Below, piece after piece: positions 51,930-61,800 of a DNA stretch of 64,000 bases. Made by a program: the position numbers and the translations under genes. The notes below the pieces were generated by a model. That model was not told where the DNA came from and ran no database searches. It saw only the letters and a list, made by a program, of their open reading frames with translations. The stretch lies in assembly GCF_002531825.1 (NCBI RefSeq), contig NZ_NWSX01000007.1, positions 124,001-188,000 on the forward strand, read 5' to 3'. The stretch is from Rhizobium sp. J15 (GTDB lineage: Bacteria > Pseudomonadota > Alphaproteobacteria > Rhizobiales > Rhizobiaceae). Position 1 is the first letter of the stretch. Each line of letters opens with the position of its first letter.

Positions 51930-53693
51930 GTGTCCCTTTTCAAGGTCTATGCAAGAGCTCTGCGCTATCTTGGCGCCTATAAGCTCCGCGTATCCCTGGT
52001 CGTTCTCGCAAACATCGTTTTGGCGACCATCACGATTGCAGAGCCGATCCTGTTCGGTCGCATCATCGATGCGATCTCGGGCAAGGGTGAGGTCAAGCCC
52101 ATCCTCTTCATGTGGGCAGGCTTTGCCGTGTTCAATACCGTCGCCTTCGTGCTGGTGGCCCGCGAGGCCGACAGGCTCGCCCATGGGCGGCGCGCGACGC
52201 TGCTGACCGAAGCCTTCGGCCGCATCATTTCCATGCCGCTCGCCTGGCATCATCAGCGCGGAACGTCCAACGCGCTGCATACGCTGCTGCGCGCCTGCGA
52301 GACGCTGTTCGGCCTCTGGCTGGAATTCATGCGCAACCACCTCTCGACGGTCATCGCGCTCGCCCTTCTGATCCCGACCGCCATGTCGATGGATCTGCGC
52401 CTTTCCGCCGTACTCATGGTGCTGGCCGTCGCCTATTGGCTGATCGGCCGCGTCGTCATGAGCCGCACCAAGGACGGCCAGGCTTCGGTCGAGGATCACT
52501 ATCACACCGTCTTCTCGCATGTCAGCGACTCGATCAGCAACGTGTCGGTGCTGCATAGTTACAACCGCATCGAGGCCGAAACCAAGGCGTTGAAATCCTT
52601 CGCCGACCGCCTGCTTCAGGCGCAGTATCCGGTGCTCGACTGGTGGGCGATCGCCAGCGCCCTGAACCGCATGGCCTCGACCATCGCCATGATGGTGGTC
52701 TTGATCATCGGCACGATGCTCGTCCAGGCCGGCCAGCTGCGCGTCGGCGACGTCATTGCCTTCATCGGCTTCGCCAACCTGCTGATCGCCCGCCTCGATC
52801 TGATGCGCCAGTTCGCGACCCAGACGTTCGAGGCTCGCGCCAAGCTCGAAGATTTCTACGCGCTGGAAGACTCCGTGCGTGAACGCGAAGAGCCGGCCGG
52901 TAACGGCGAGATCAAGGACGTCAAGGGTGCGATCGAATTCCGCGACGTATCCTTCGGCTTCGGCAACAGCTCGCAGGGGCTGCACAATGTCTCCTTCTCG
53001 GTCAAGGCAGGCCAGACGGTTGCGATCGTCGGCCCGACCGGCGCCGGCAAGACGACGCTCGTCAACCTGCTGCAGCGCGTCTACGACCCGCAGGGCGGCC
53101 AGATCCTCGTCGACGGCACCGATATCACCAAGGTGACCCGCAAGTCGCTGCGCCGCCACATCGCCACTGTCTTCCAGGATGCAGGCCTGCTGAACCGCTC
53201 GATCAGCGACAATATCCGCCTCGGCCGCGAGGGGGCCAGCGAAGAGGAAATGCGCCGTGCGGCCGAAGCCGCCGCCGCTGCCGACTTCATCGAAACCCGC
53301 GAGGACCGTTACGATACGCATGTCGGCGAACGCGGCAACAAGCTCTCCGGCGGCGAGCGCCAGCGCATCGCGATCGCCCGCGCCATCCTCAAGGACGCAC
53401 CGATCCTGGTGCTCGACGAGGCGACCTCGGCGCTCGACGTCGAGACCGAAGCCCGCGTCAAGGCGGCGATCGACAACCTGCGTGAGAACCGCACCACCTT
53501 CATCATCGCCCACCGCCTGTCGACGGTCCGCGAAGCCGATATGGTGCTCTTCCTGGACAACGGCCGCGTCGCCGAACAGGGCAGCTTCGACGAGCTCAGC
53601 CACAGCAATGGCCGCTTCGCCGCCCTGCTGCGCGCCAGCGGCATCCTGACGGACGAAGAGGTCCGCAAGGCCCATACGACCGAAGCCGCCTGA
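51930..53693 (+). CDS. ndvA: Cyclic beta-1,2-glucan ABC exporter NdvA (ChvA)
   Basis: 587 residues from a GTG start (M-SLFKVYARALRYLGAYKL); AAGAGG lies 7-8 bases upstream, whereas the earlier ATG at 51912 places that site inside the coding part. The N-terminal transmembrane domain has six segments and the C-terminal ATPase is complete: GPTGAGKTTL, LSGGERQRIAIARAI, ILVLDEATSALD, with an H-loop (IIAHRLST). NdvA moves cyclic beta-1,2-glucan across the inner membrane; mutants fail to nodulate and to adapt to low osmolarity. ndvB is 2 kb away. Confidence 0.97.
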   Translation: MSLFKVYARALRYLGAYKLRVSLVVLANIVLATITIAEPILFGRIIDAISGKGEVKPILFMWAGFAVFNTVAFVLVAREADRLAHGRRATLLTEAFGRIISMPLAWHHQRGTSNALHTLLRACETLFGLWLEFMRNHLSTVIALALLIPTAMSMDLRLSAVLMVLAVAYWLIGRVVMSRTKDGQASVEDHYHTVFSHVSDSISNVSVLHSYNRIEAETKALKSFADRLLQAQYPVLDWWAIASALNRMASTIAMMVVLIIGTMLVQAGQLRVGDVIAFIGFANLLIARLDLMRQFATQTFEARAKLEDFYALEDSVREREEPAGNGEIKDVKGAIEFRDVSFGFGNSSQGLHNVSFSVKAGQTVAIVGPTGAGKTTLVNLLQRVYDPQGGQILVDGTDITKVTRKSLRRHIATVFQDAGLLNRSISDNIRLGREGASEEEMRRAAEAAAAADFIETREDRYDTHVGERGNKLSGGERQRIAIARAILKDAPILVLDEATSALDVETEARVKAAIDNLRENRTTFIIAHRLSTVREADMVLFLDNGRVAEQGSFDELSHSNGRFAALLRASGILTDEEVRKAHTTEAA

Positions 53694-53715
53694 TCGGATT
53701 CGGCTCTCAAAGATC

Positions 53716-53752
53716 AAGGCCGGAGGGATTGTTCCCTCCGGCCTTTTTGTTT
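53716..53752 (+). terminator. Rho-independent terminator of ndvA
   Basis: AAGGCCGGAGGGA-TTGT-TCCCTCCGGCCTT, followed by TTTGTTTGG. Confidence 0.95.
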
Positions 53753-53754
53753 GG

Positions 53755-54119
53755 TTGCGTTAAGCCAGCCCAATTCCTGCGACACACTTCAGGACCTCGT
53801 TTTCCCTTCCAAACCGGTGCTGACGACACAGAGTAACGGTGTACCATGCGGCCACCCCTCCCCTGCGAGGCTCTTCCCCACAAGTGAGGAGATTGGCTGG
53901 GCGCGATAGTTCCCCAGCCAACAACGAACCCGTGTTCCGCACGGCGGCGGAAAGGGACTGGGCCAACCACTGGCCAATCTCCCTCCTTGTGGAGAGATGC
54001 CCGGCACAGCAGAGGGAGTGTCACACTCTGCAACGTCCCCGTTGCAAGCCCAAACCAATTGACGCTCCTACCGATCTTCCTACCTTCCGCCTTGTCCCCA
54101 AGCATTGGAAGGAAACCCC
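53755..54119. repeat. Gene-free intergenic region with GC-rich hairpins
   Basis: About 365 bases. Several stem-loops are seen, including TTGGCTGGG / CCCAGCCAA (53893-53921) and CT-rich stretches (CCACCCCTCCCC, CTCTTCCCCACAAG, TCTCCCTCCTTGTGGAGAGA) that resemble the 44721 repeat class. No convincing frame on either strand. Confidence 0.6.
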
Positions 54120-54473
54120 ATGAAGGTCCTGCGCATAGTCGCCAATATCGAGGCGCCCGACATCACGCCGGCCAGGCGCTTCTATCAAGATATCCTCGGT
54201 CTCGACGTGGTGATGGATCACGGCTGGATCACGACCTTCGGCGGCCCCAGGCCGATGAGCGTTCAGGTGAGCATTGCCACCCAAGGCGGTTCCGGAACGC
54301 CGGTGCCCGACCTCTCGATCGAGGTGGACGAGCTTGATGCCGCTTTCGAGGCGATGACGGCCGCCGGTTTTCCGATCGAATATGGCCCGACCGACGAACC
54401 CTGGGGTGTCAGGCGCTTTTACGTGCGCGACCCTTTCGGTAGGCTGGTGAACATCCTCGTCCATAAAAATTGA
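54120..54473 (+). CDS. VOC (glyoxalase/bleomycin-resistance) superfamily protein
   Basis: 117 residues with one VOC module pair: IVANIEAPDITPARRFYQDI then LGLDVVMDHGWITTFGGPRP, and the second half ending GVRRFYVRDPFGRLVNILVH. This is the size of a single-subunit VOC protein that dimerises, as in glyoxalase I-like or resistance proteins. GGAAGGAA precedes ATG 54120. Substrate and metal cannot be named. It lies between ndvA and the convergent opgC gene. Confidence 0.85.
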   Translation: MKVLRIVANIEAPDITPARRFYQDILGLDVVMDHGWITTFGGPRPMSVQVSIATQGGSGTPVPDLSIEVDELDAAFEAMTAAGFPIEYGPTDEPWGVRRFYVRDPFGRLVNILVHKN

Positions 54474-54524
54474 GCCGGCGGTCATCGGCCACCGGCTCCT
54501 CCATGTCGATCGATAGACCGATCG

Positions 54525-55757
54525 CTATTTCCGATCGGCCCTGTGATAGGCATTGGCCGCCCCGCGGACACGGACCGGAACGGCTATGGTGGCCGGCTCG
54601 GTGAGCAGTTTGACCTTGCCCTGCTGGCGCTTGTGCTCGAGGTAGTAGGCATAGGCGAATTGCGTCGCGATCCCCGCTATGACGAAGAGCGGCCCGACCA
54701 GCGGATCCTTGTTGGTGATGAAGAGCACCACCTGTCCCACCATGGCGAGGATCGTGCCGGCAACGAAGATGTTCAACGAATGGCGGCCGAGGATCGTCAG
54801 CGGATGGTCGGCGGGACGGCGCAAGATACGCGAAAGTGCCGGAATGCTGATGACGAGATAGGTCAGCGCCAGCACATGCAGCAGTCGCGGCAGCGACAGG
54901 AAAGTCTTGTCGAAGCCGGTGATGACGGTCGGCAGGCCAAGGGCCGCGAGCGAGTTGCCGAAGGCCCAGAGATGGCCCATCACCCAGACGAAAGACAAAA
55001 GCACGTAACCGGCAGCGGCCGCAAACAGCAGCGGATGGCGCGGGATCGTGCCGCCGCGCTTGATATGCAGGATCGAAACGATGCCGATCGTAAACAGGAA
55101 CTGCCAGGAGAGCGGATTGAGGAACCAGTAGCCTTCGATCAGCAGGTTGTGCGGCGCCACCTGATAGATGCCGGCAAGCAGCCAGACCGTGCCCGAGACG
55201 GCGAGCGCCAGCAGCGGGCTGCGCGCATTGAGCAGCAGGATGACCGGCACCATCAGCAGCAGCGCGCCATACATCGGCAGGATATTGTTGTAGCCGATCT
55301 GGTGGCCGAGCAGCAGCAGCGCCGGAATGCCGTCCTTCAGGTTCATGAGAACCGCCAGGATGTTGATTTCGACAAGCAATCCCGGCCGGTGGAACAGCCA
55401 GGCGCCGCAGATGAACAGCGCCAGGGTCATGAAGGTGGTGATCATATGGGCGAGGTACAGCGTGAAGGCGCGCCGCGCCGCCTTGATCGCCGTCTTGATG
55501 CGCGCACCCGGCTTGAAGCGGGAGCCATAGGCAAGACCGACGGCGATGCCGGAGATCAGGACGAAGGCTTCCGCGGCATCGGAGAAGCCGAAATTCTTCG
55601 TCGTCACATATTCGAAAATCTGCCCGGGAACATGATTGATGAAAATCATGATCAGGGCCAGGCCACGCAGCACATCGAGCCGTGTATCGCGTCCTGCCGC
55701 AGCTCCGGATAGGGAACTGCGCTCGGCGCCGATGGCTTCGGTCAGCGTGCTTGCCAT
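54525..55757 (-). CDS. opgC: OpgC-family acyltransferase (cyclic glucan succinylation)
   Basis: 410 residues with about ten membrane segments. The start (RDTRLDVLRGLALIMIFINH) shows the Arg-Asp ... His signature of membrane acyltransferases of the OpgC group, which in Brucella and Rhizobium attach succinyl groups to periplasmic glucans. CAGGAGAG precedes the ATG at 55757; the open frame before it is not coding. It lies downstream of ndvB on the same strand with about 100 bases between them, so the polymer's synthesis, export and decoration are clustered. Confidence 0.9.
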   Translation of the reverse strand: MASTLTEAIGAERSSLSGAAAGRDTRLDVLRGLALIMIFINHVPGQIFEYVTTKNFGFSDAAEAFVLISGIAVGLAYGSRFKPGARIKTAIKAARRAFTLYLAHMITTFMTLALFICGAWLFHRPGLLVEINILAVLMNLKDGIPALLLLGHQIGYNNILPMYGALLLMVPVILLLNARSPLLALAVSGTVWLLAGIYQVAPHNLLIEGYWFLNPLSWQFLFTIGIVSILHIKRGGTIPRHPLLFAAAAGYVLLSFVWVMGHLWAFGNSLAALGLPTVITGFDKTFLSLPRLLHVLALTYLVISIPALSRILRRPADHPLTILGRHSLNIFVAGTILAMVGQVVLFITNKDPLVGPLFVIAGIATQFAYAYYLEHKRQQGKVKLLTEPATIAVPVRVRGAANAYHRADRK

Positions 55758-55858
55758 AGAGGTCTCTCCTGTTATCCGATTTTGCAAACGCGACGACGGC
55801 CAAAAGGGTTCCCTTTGGCCGCCGCGAATCGCCGTGTTCATCAGCGTGGAGAACGCTG

Positions 55859-58800
55859 CTATCCGAGCGGATATCCCTCTTCGGGATCGGTGACTTCGCT
55901 GCCGTTGACCGACAGAGTGTAGCCGCTGGCATTGGACGCTTTTGAGACCGAAATACGGTATTTGCCGCCGCCCTGCTCCACCTCTGCCGCAAATCCGTCC
56001 CATTCCGACGGGAGCGCCGGACGCACGTAGAGCCGGCCGTCCTTCAGGCGAATACCGAGGATGCCTTCGACGGCAGCACGGTAGAGCCAGCCCGCGGAGC
56101 CGGTGTACCAGGTCCAGCCGCCGCGCGACGTGTAGGGATCATGTCCGTAGACGTCGGCCGCCACGACATAGGGTTCGACGCGGTACTGTTCCGCCGAAGC
56201 CTTGTCGAGCGCATGAGTGATCGGATTGAGGATCTGGAAGCAGCGGAAGGCATCGTCGCCGCGCTTCAGCTCCGCCAGCGCCATCACCACCCAGGTCGCG
56301 GCATGGGTATATTGCCCGCCGTTTTCACGCACGCCCGGCGGATAGGCCTTGATATAGCCGGGATCCCGCGCCGAGTTGACGAAAGGCGGCGTGAACAGGC
56401 GGATGATGCGGGCTTGCTCGTCGACCAGCTGATCGAGCACGGCATCCATGGCCTTGACCGCGCGGGCCGGGTCGCCCTCGCCGGACAGAACGCTCCAGGA
56501 CTGCGCGATCGAGTCGATCCGGCATTCCGGGCTTTCCTTGGAGCCGAGCAGCGCGCCGTCGTCGAAGGTGCCGCGGCGATAGTAACCGCCGTCCCACGCC
56601 GCGGTTTCGAGCGCCTTTTTCAACCCGGTCAGATGTGCGGACCAGCGCTCGACGCGAGCCGTGTCGCCGCGCTCTTCGGCATAGGGAATGAAGGAGCGCA
56701 ATGCCCCCGCCAGGAACCAGCCGAGCCAGACGCTGGTGCCGCGCCCGTCGATGCCGACGCGGTTCATGCCGTCGTTCCAGTCGCCGCCGAGGAACAGCGG
56801 CAGGCCGTTTGCGCCCTTGCGGGCGATGGCGAGATCGAGCGCCAGCGCCGCATGTTCGTAGACGCTCGCCTTATCCTCGGAAATCTCCGGCTTGTAGAAG
56901 GAATCGTGCTGACCTTCGAGAAGAGCCGGACCTTCGAGGAAGGCAAGCTCCTCGTCGAGCACGCTCTTGTCGCCGGTGACGCTGCAATAGTGATGGATCG
57001 CGTAGCTCAGCCAGACGACATCGTCCGAGATCAGGGTGCGAACGCCTGCACCCGTTCCCGGCAACCACCAATGCTGCACGTCGCCCTCGCGGAACTGGCG
57101 CGAGGCGGCATTCAGGATCTGGCGGCGGGCAATCGAAGGCTCGTGCAGCAGGAAGGCCAGCGTGTCCTGCAACTGATCGCGGAAGCCGAAGGCGCCGCTT
57201 GCCTGGTAGAAGGCGGTGCGGGCCATGATGCGGCAGCCGAGGCTTTGATAGGGCAGCCAGCTATTGACGAGATTGTTCATCCCGCGATCCGGCGTCGAGA
57301 TCTGCAGCCGGCCGGTGAAATCCCGCCAGAAGGCGCGGTTCGCCTCGACGGCATCGTCGAACGAAGCCTTGCGGATATCCGCGATGAGGCTGCGCGCCTC
57401 GTCTTCGGTCTTGGTATCGCCGAGGAAGAAGGTGAAATCACGCTCCTCGCCGGCGCCAAGCTCGATGTCGATCGCGAGAGCCGCGGCCGGATCGCCGTCG
57501 AGTTCCGTCGCACCGGAAAGCACGGCGGCCGACGTGACGGCCTGCGGGGTCTGGATCGTTCCCGCCTTGCCGATGAATTCCCGCCGGCTTGCCGAGAAGC
57601 TCGAAAGCGTCTCGCTCGCCGCGAAGAAGGCGATGCGGTTGGAATGGTCGATGCTGTAGGGATTGGTGGCGAACAGCGCTCCCGTCTCCCCATCATGCCG
57701 CGACAGGATGAAGGGCGCCGTGCGTCCCGGATTATTGCCGAGGATCCATTCGACATAGCCGTAGAGACGCAGCCTGCGGCCGCTCGAACCGGTGTTGCGC
57801 AGGCGCAGGCGCTGCAGCTTCACCGGCTTGTCGCGGGCGATCGTCTGCGTCAGCTCCAGCGCGATATCGTGCTGGATGCTCGAGAAGACCGAATAGCCGA
57901 GCCCGTGGCGAGCCTCGAAACGAATGTCCGGCCGGCCGGAGAGCGCCGCGAAGGGCGTCATGACCGCACTACTGTCGAGATCGGCGAGATAGAAGGCCTC
58001 GCCTGAACGGTTGACCACCGCATCGTTCGACCAGGAGGTCAGCTGGTAGTCGCGCGAGTTGACGCTCCAGGTGAAGCCCGCCCCTTCCGCCGAGACGTGG
58101 AAGCCGAACTTGTCGTTGGAGATCACGTTGATCCAGGGCTGCGGCGTCGCATGGCCGCCGGGAAGGCGAACGACATATTCGCGGCCGTCGCGGGAAAAGC
58201 CGCCGATGCCGTTCCAGAAGTCGAGGTCGCCTTCCTCTTCGATGACGACGGCGGGCACGGCAGGCGGCGGCACCGGGGTGACGCGTTTGACCGGAGCCTT
58301 GTTGCGCTCGGCCCGCTCCATCTCCTGCTGTTCTTCCTTGGAGGGTGCGGTGAGCGCGACGGCGCGGCTGATCTGATCGACTACCTTGCCGTTCTTGGCA
58401 TGCAGGGTGACGCGGGAAGCCGCGATCAGCGCGTGATAGGTGCTCTCCTCCATCAGATCCTTGCGGACAGCGAAGATGTGCTGGCGCAGCCCATCGGCCT
58501 GGCCCATGCGGCGCACGTTCTCGCACATGGCGTCGAGCGCATGCTGCATGTCCTGCGCATAGGAAGAGGCGCGTTCGTTCATGATGACGAGATCGGCGGT
58601 GACGCCGCGCGAACGCAGATATTCCTGCGCCAGCAGCGCCTCGCGGGCGATGTCGAGATCCATGTCGTCATTGACGCGCAGGGTGAAGATCGGGAAGTCG
58701 CCGGAGATCGCCAGCGGCCAGAGGGCCGATTGCGACTGCAGGCCGGCCTCGACGGTCGCCTCGTCCTTGCGCAGTTGCATGTCGGGATAGACGAGGTAGC

Positions 58801-61800
58801 GTCCGAGATGCTGGAAGGCGGCCGCCTGCTGCGAGGTGACGCCGACATGGCGCATCTGCACCTGCGTGCGCGTCCAGGCCTGGACCAGTTCGTGGTTGAA
58901 GGCGTCGGGGTGACGGTAGCGGTTGACCGCCTTGTCGACCTCGTCGCGGCTCGGCGCCGCGATCGTCCAGAAGAACACGCTGACCTTCTTGCCGGCCGGC
59001 ACGCGCACGGTGCGGCGCAGCGACATGACGGCGTCGAGCATGAAGCCGTCGCTGCCGGAAAGCGTCGCACCCGGATCGAAGGCCGCCGCATCGGCGAGGC
59101 TGCGGCCACGGCCGATGAACTTGCGCCGATCGGTCTCGAATTCGGTGTGGCGGGTATCGCCGGCATTGTCGACGATCAGATGGGCGATGCTGATATTCGG
59201 CTCGTTCGGATCGCGCTTGTTGCGTTCCGCGCGAATGACGTCGCCGCGCTTGCCGATCTCGGTCTTGATGAACATCCGGGCGAATGCCGGATGCGCATTG
59301 TCGGTATCGTCGGAGGTAATGACCGGTTCGAGGTAGGAGGTGACTTCGATGAAGCGGTCTTCAGTGCCCATGTTGAGCAGGGTGACGCGGCGGGCCTCGG
59401 CATCATGCTCGGTCGCGATGATGCATTCCACTTCGCTCGTCAGGTCGCCGACCGCCTTGGTGAACTGCGCCTTCTCGTCGGCGAATTCGACCTTGATCTT
59501 TTCGCCCTCGACACCCTTCGGCTCTGCTGTCGCCGACCACCATTCGTTGGTGGCGGTATCGCGCAGGAAGATGAAGGTGCCCCAGCGGTCTTCGGTCGGA
59601 TCGGCCTTCCAGCGGGAAACGGAAAGACCGTTCCAGCGGGAATAGCCGGCGCCCGTCGCCGTCAGCATCATGGAGTAGTGGCCGTTCGACAGGAAGACGA
59701 GTTCGCGGTCGCGCGAGGCCGGGTCGCTGATCTTCCTGATCTCCGGCCGCAGCAGATCGTCCTGGATGCTGGCTGGCGTATCGGATTCATGCTTGCCGCT
59801 CATGACGGGAATGTCGCGCGGCGCCTTTTCCTGCAGCAGAAGCTCGGCCGCCTCGATGACCGGGTCGGAATGGAAGAGCTCGCGCAGATGGCCGTTGAAG
59901 GCGACGTTGGCGACGGCGGCGATCGACATGCCGTGATGGTGGGCATAATAGTTGTAGACCACCGCGCATTTCTTGCCTTCCGGCACCCGCGTCGGCGTAA
60001 AATCGACGGCGTCATGGAAGCCGAACTTGCCGAGCGCGCCGAGCTTGCGCAGCTTCTGCAGGTTTTCCAGCGCACCCGGCGGATCGTACTGGCTGGCCAG
60101 CAGCGAGGCATAGGGCGCGATGACGGCATTGTGGCCGAGGCCGCGTTTCAGACCGAGCGTCGGCACGCCGAAATTCGTGTACTGATAGTTGAGGTTATGG
60201 TCGCGGGCATTGAAGGCCGCTTCCGAAATGCCCCACGGAATGCCGAGCTTGCGGGCATAGTTCATCTGTTCGACGACAACCAGATTGTTGGTCTGGTTGA
60301 GAATGCCTCCGCCGCGCTCCTGCATGACGAGCGGCGGCATCAGATATTCGAACATCGAACCGGACCAGGAGACCAGCGCGCCGCGCGATCCCACAGGCAC
60401 GACCTGGCGGCCGAGGCGGTACCAATGTTCCGTCGGCAGATCGCCCTTGGCAATGCCGAAGAGGCTGGTCAGGCGGCATTCCGAGGCGAGAAGATCGTAG
60501 CAGGCCTGATCGAGCTCGCCGCTCTCGACGCGGTAGCCGATCGACAGCAGGCGGCGCTCCGGCCGGAACAGGAAGCCGAAATCCATCGAGAAGGCGAGAT
60601 CGCGGGCCTTGTCGCGCAGCGCCACTAGGCGCGGCCTGAGGTCATCGACCTTGGAAAGGTCGAAGGTGCTGTCCGATATATGCGCCTCGCAGACCTTCAC
60701 CAGCGACGCCGCCCATTGGGTGACCTCTTCGCTCTGCTTAGACTTGACCTCATGGTCGAGATTGGCGGCGAGCTTTTCGATGTCGCGTGCGAGAACGGCA
60801 AGGTTGATGATGCGGATCGAGGCGAATTCGTGCTCGCGCTTGACGGCGGCAAGCGCGTTCTGGAAGCCGACGATGCGCTCTTCCAGGCGCCGGCGCAGCG
60901 GGCGCACGGTCTTGCGGTCGTCGGGCAGATCGGCCAGCACCTCTCCGAGAATGCCGGCCGTGTCGCCGACACCGTCGAGATTGCCCTGCATATGGGCCGA
61001 GGGCGCCTCCGCCCAGTTGCGGCAGGCCGACGAAATGGCGATCAGATGGCCGGCGAGATTGCCGCTGTCGACCGCCGAGACGTAACGCGGCCCGAGCGTC
61101 TGCAGCGTATCGGTGTGATACCAGTTGAACAGATGGCCGCGGAATTTCTCCATCTTGTCGATCGTCGCGATCGTCTGTTCCAGCCGCTCGATCGTCTCCT
61201 CGAAGGAGAACCAGCCGAAATGCCGGCCGGAAACAACCGAAAGCAGGTAGACGCCGATATTGGTCGGCGAGGTGCGCGCCGCGACGATGACATGCGGCGT
61301 TTCCTGGATATTGTCCGGCGGCAGATAGTTCTGCTCAGGAGTCGTGAAGGTCTCGAAATAACGCCAGGTGCGCCGCGCGATCTTGCGCAGTTCGCTCGAC
61401 ACCGAGTCGGCGACTTCGAGCCGGTCTTCCGTCTCGGCCGACTGGCTGACATACCAGGCGACGACAGGCGAGAGGATCCACAGCAGCGCGAAGGGAATGC
61501 CGACGAGGAAGGCGTTGTCACCAGGGAGCGCCGCGAAGGCGAGCGCCAGCAGCGCCAGCGCCGGCGCATGCCACATCGTCTTGTAATAGGAGGCGAGAGT
61601 GCCCTGGCGGCCGGCCTGAACGCTGGCGGCAGTGCGCCACTGCAGCATCAGCTTGCGGCTGACGAACAGGCGGTAGAGCGAACGGCCGATCGCATCCGCC
61701 ATCATCGCCGCGGAATCGGCGATGAAGACGATGCGCAGCGCAACCTGCGCATTGGCGGCGGTGATATCGGACCAGACCGTATAGAGATGGGCGCGGGCGA

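Noticed and set aside
51924..53717. 597-codon open frame on the minus strand
   Set aside because: Antisense to ndvA; no recognisable domain.
58097..60628. 843-codon open frame on the plus strand
   Set aside because: Antisense to ndvB; composition is that of a shadow frame.
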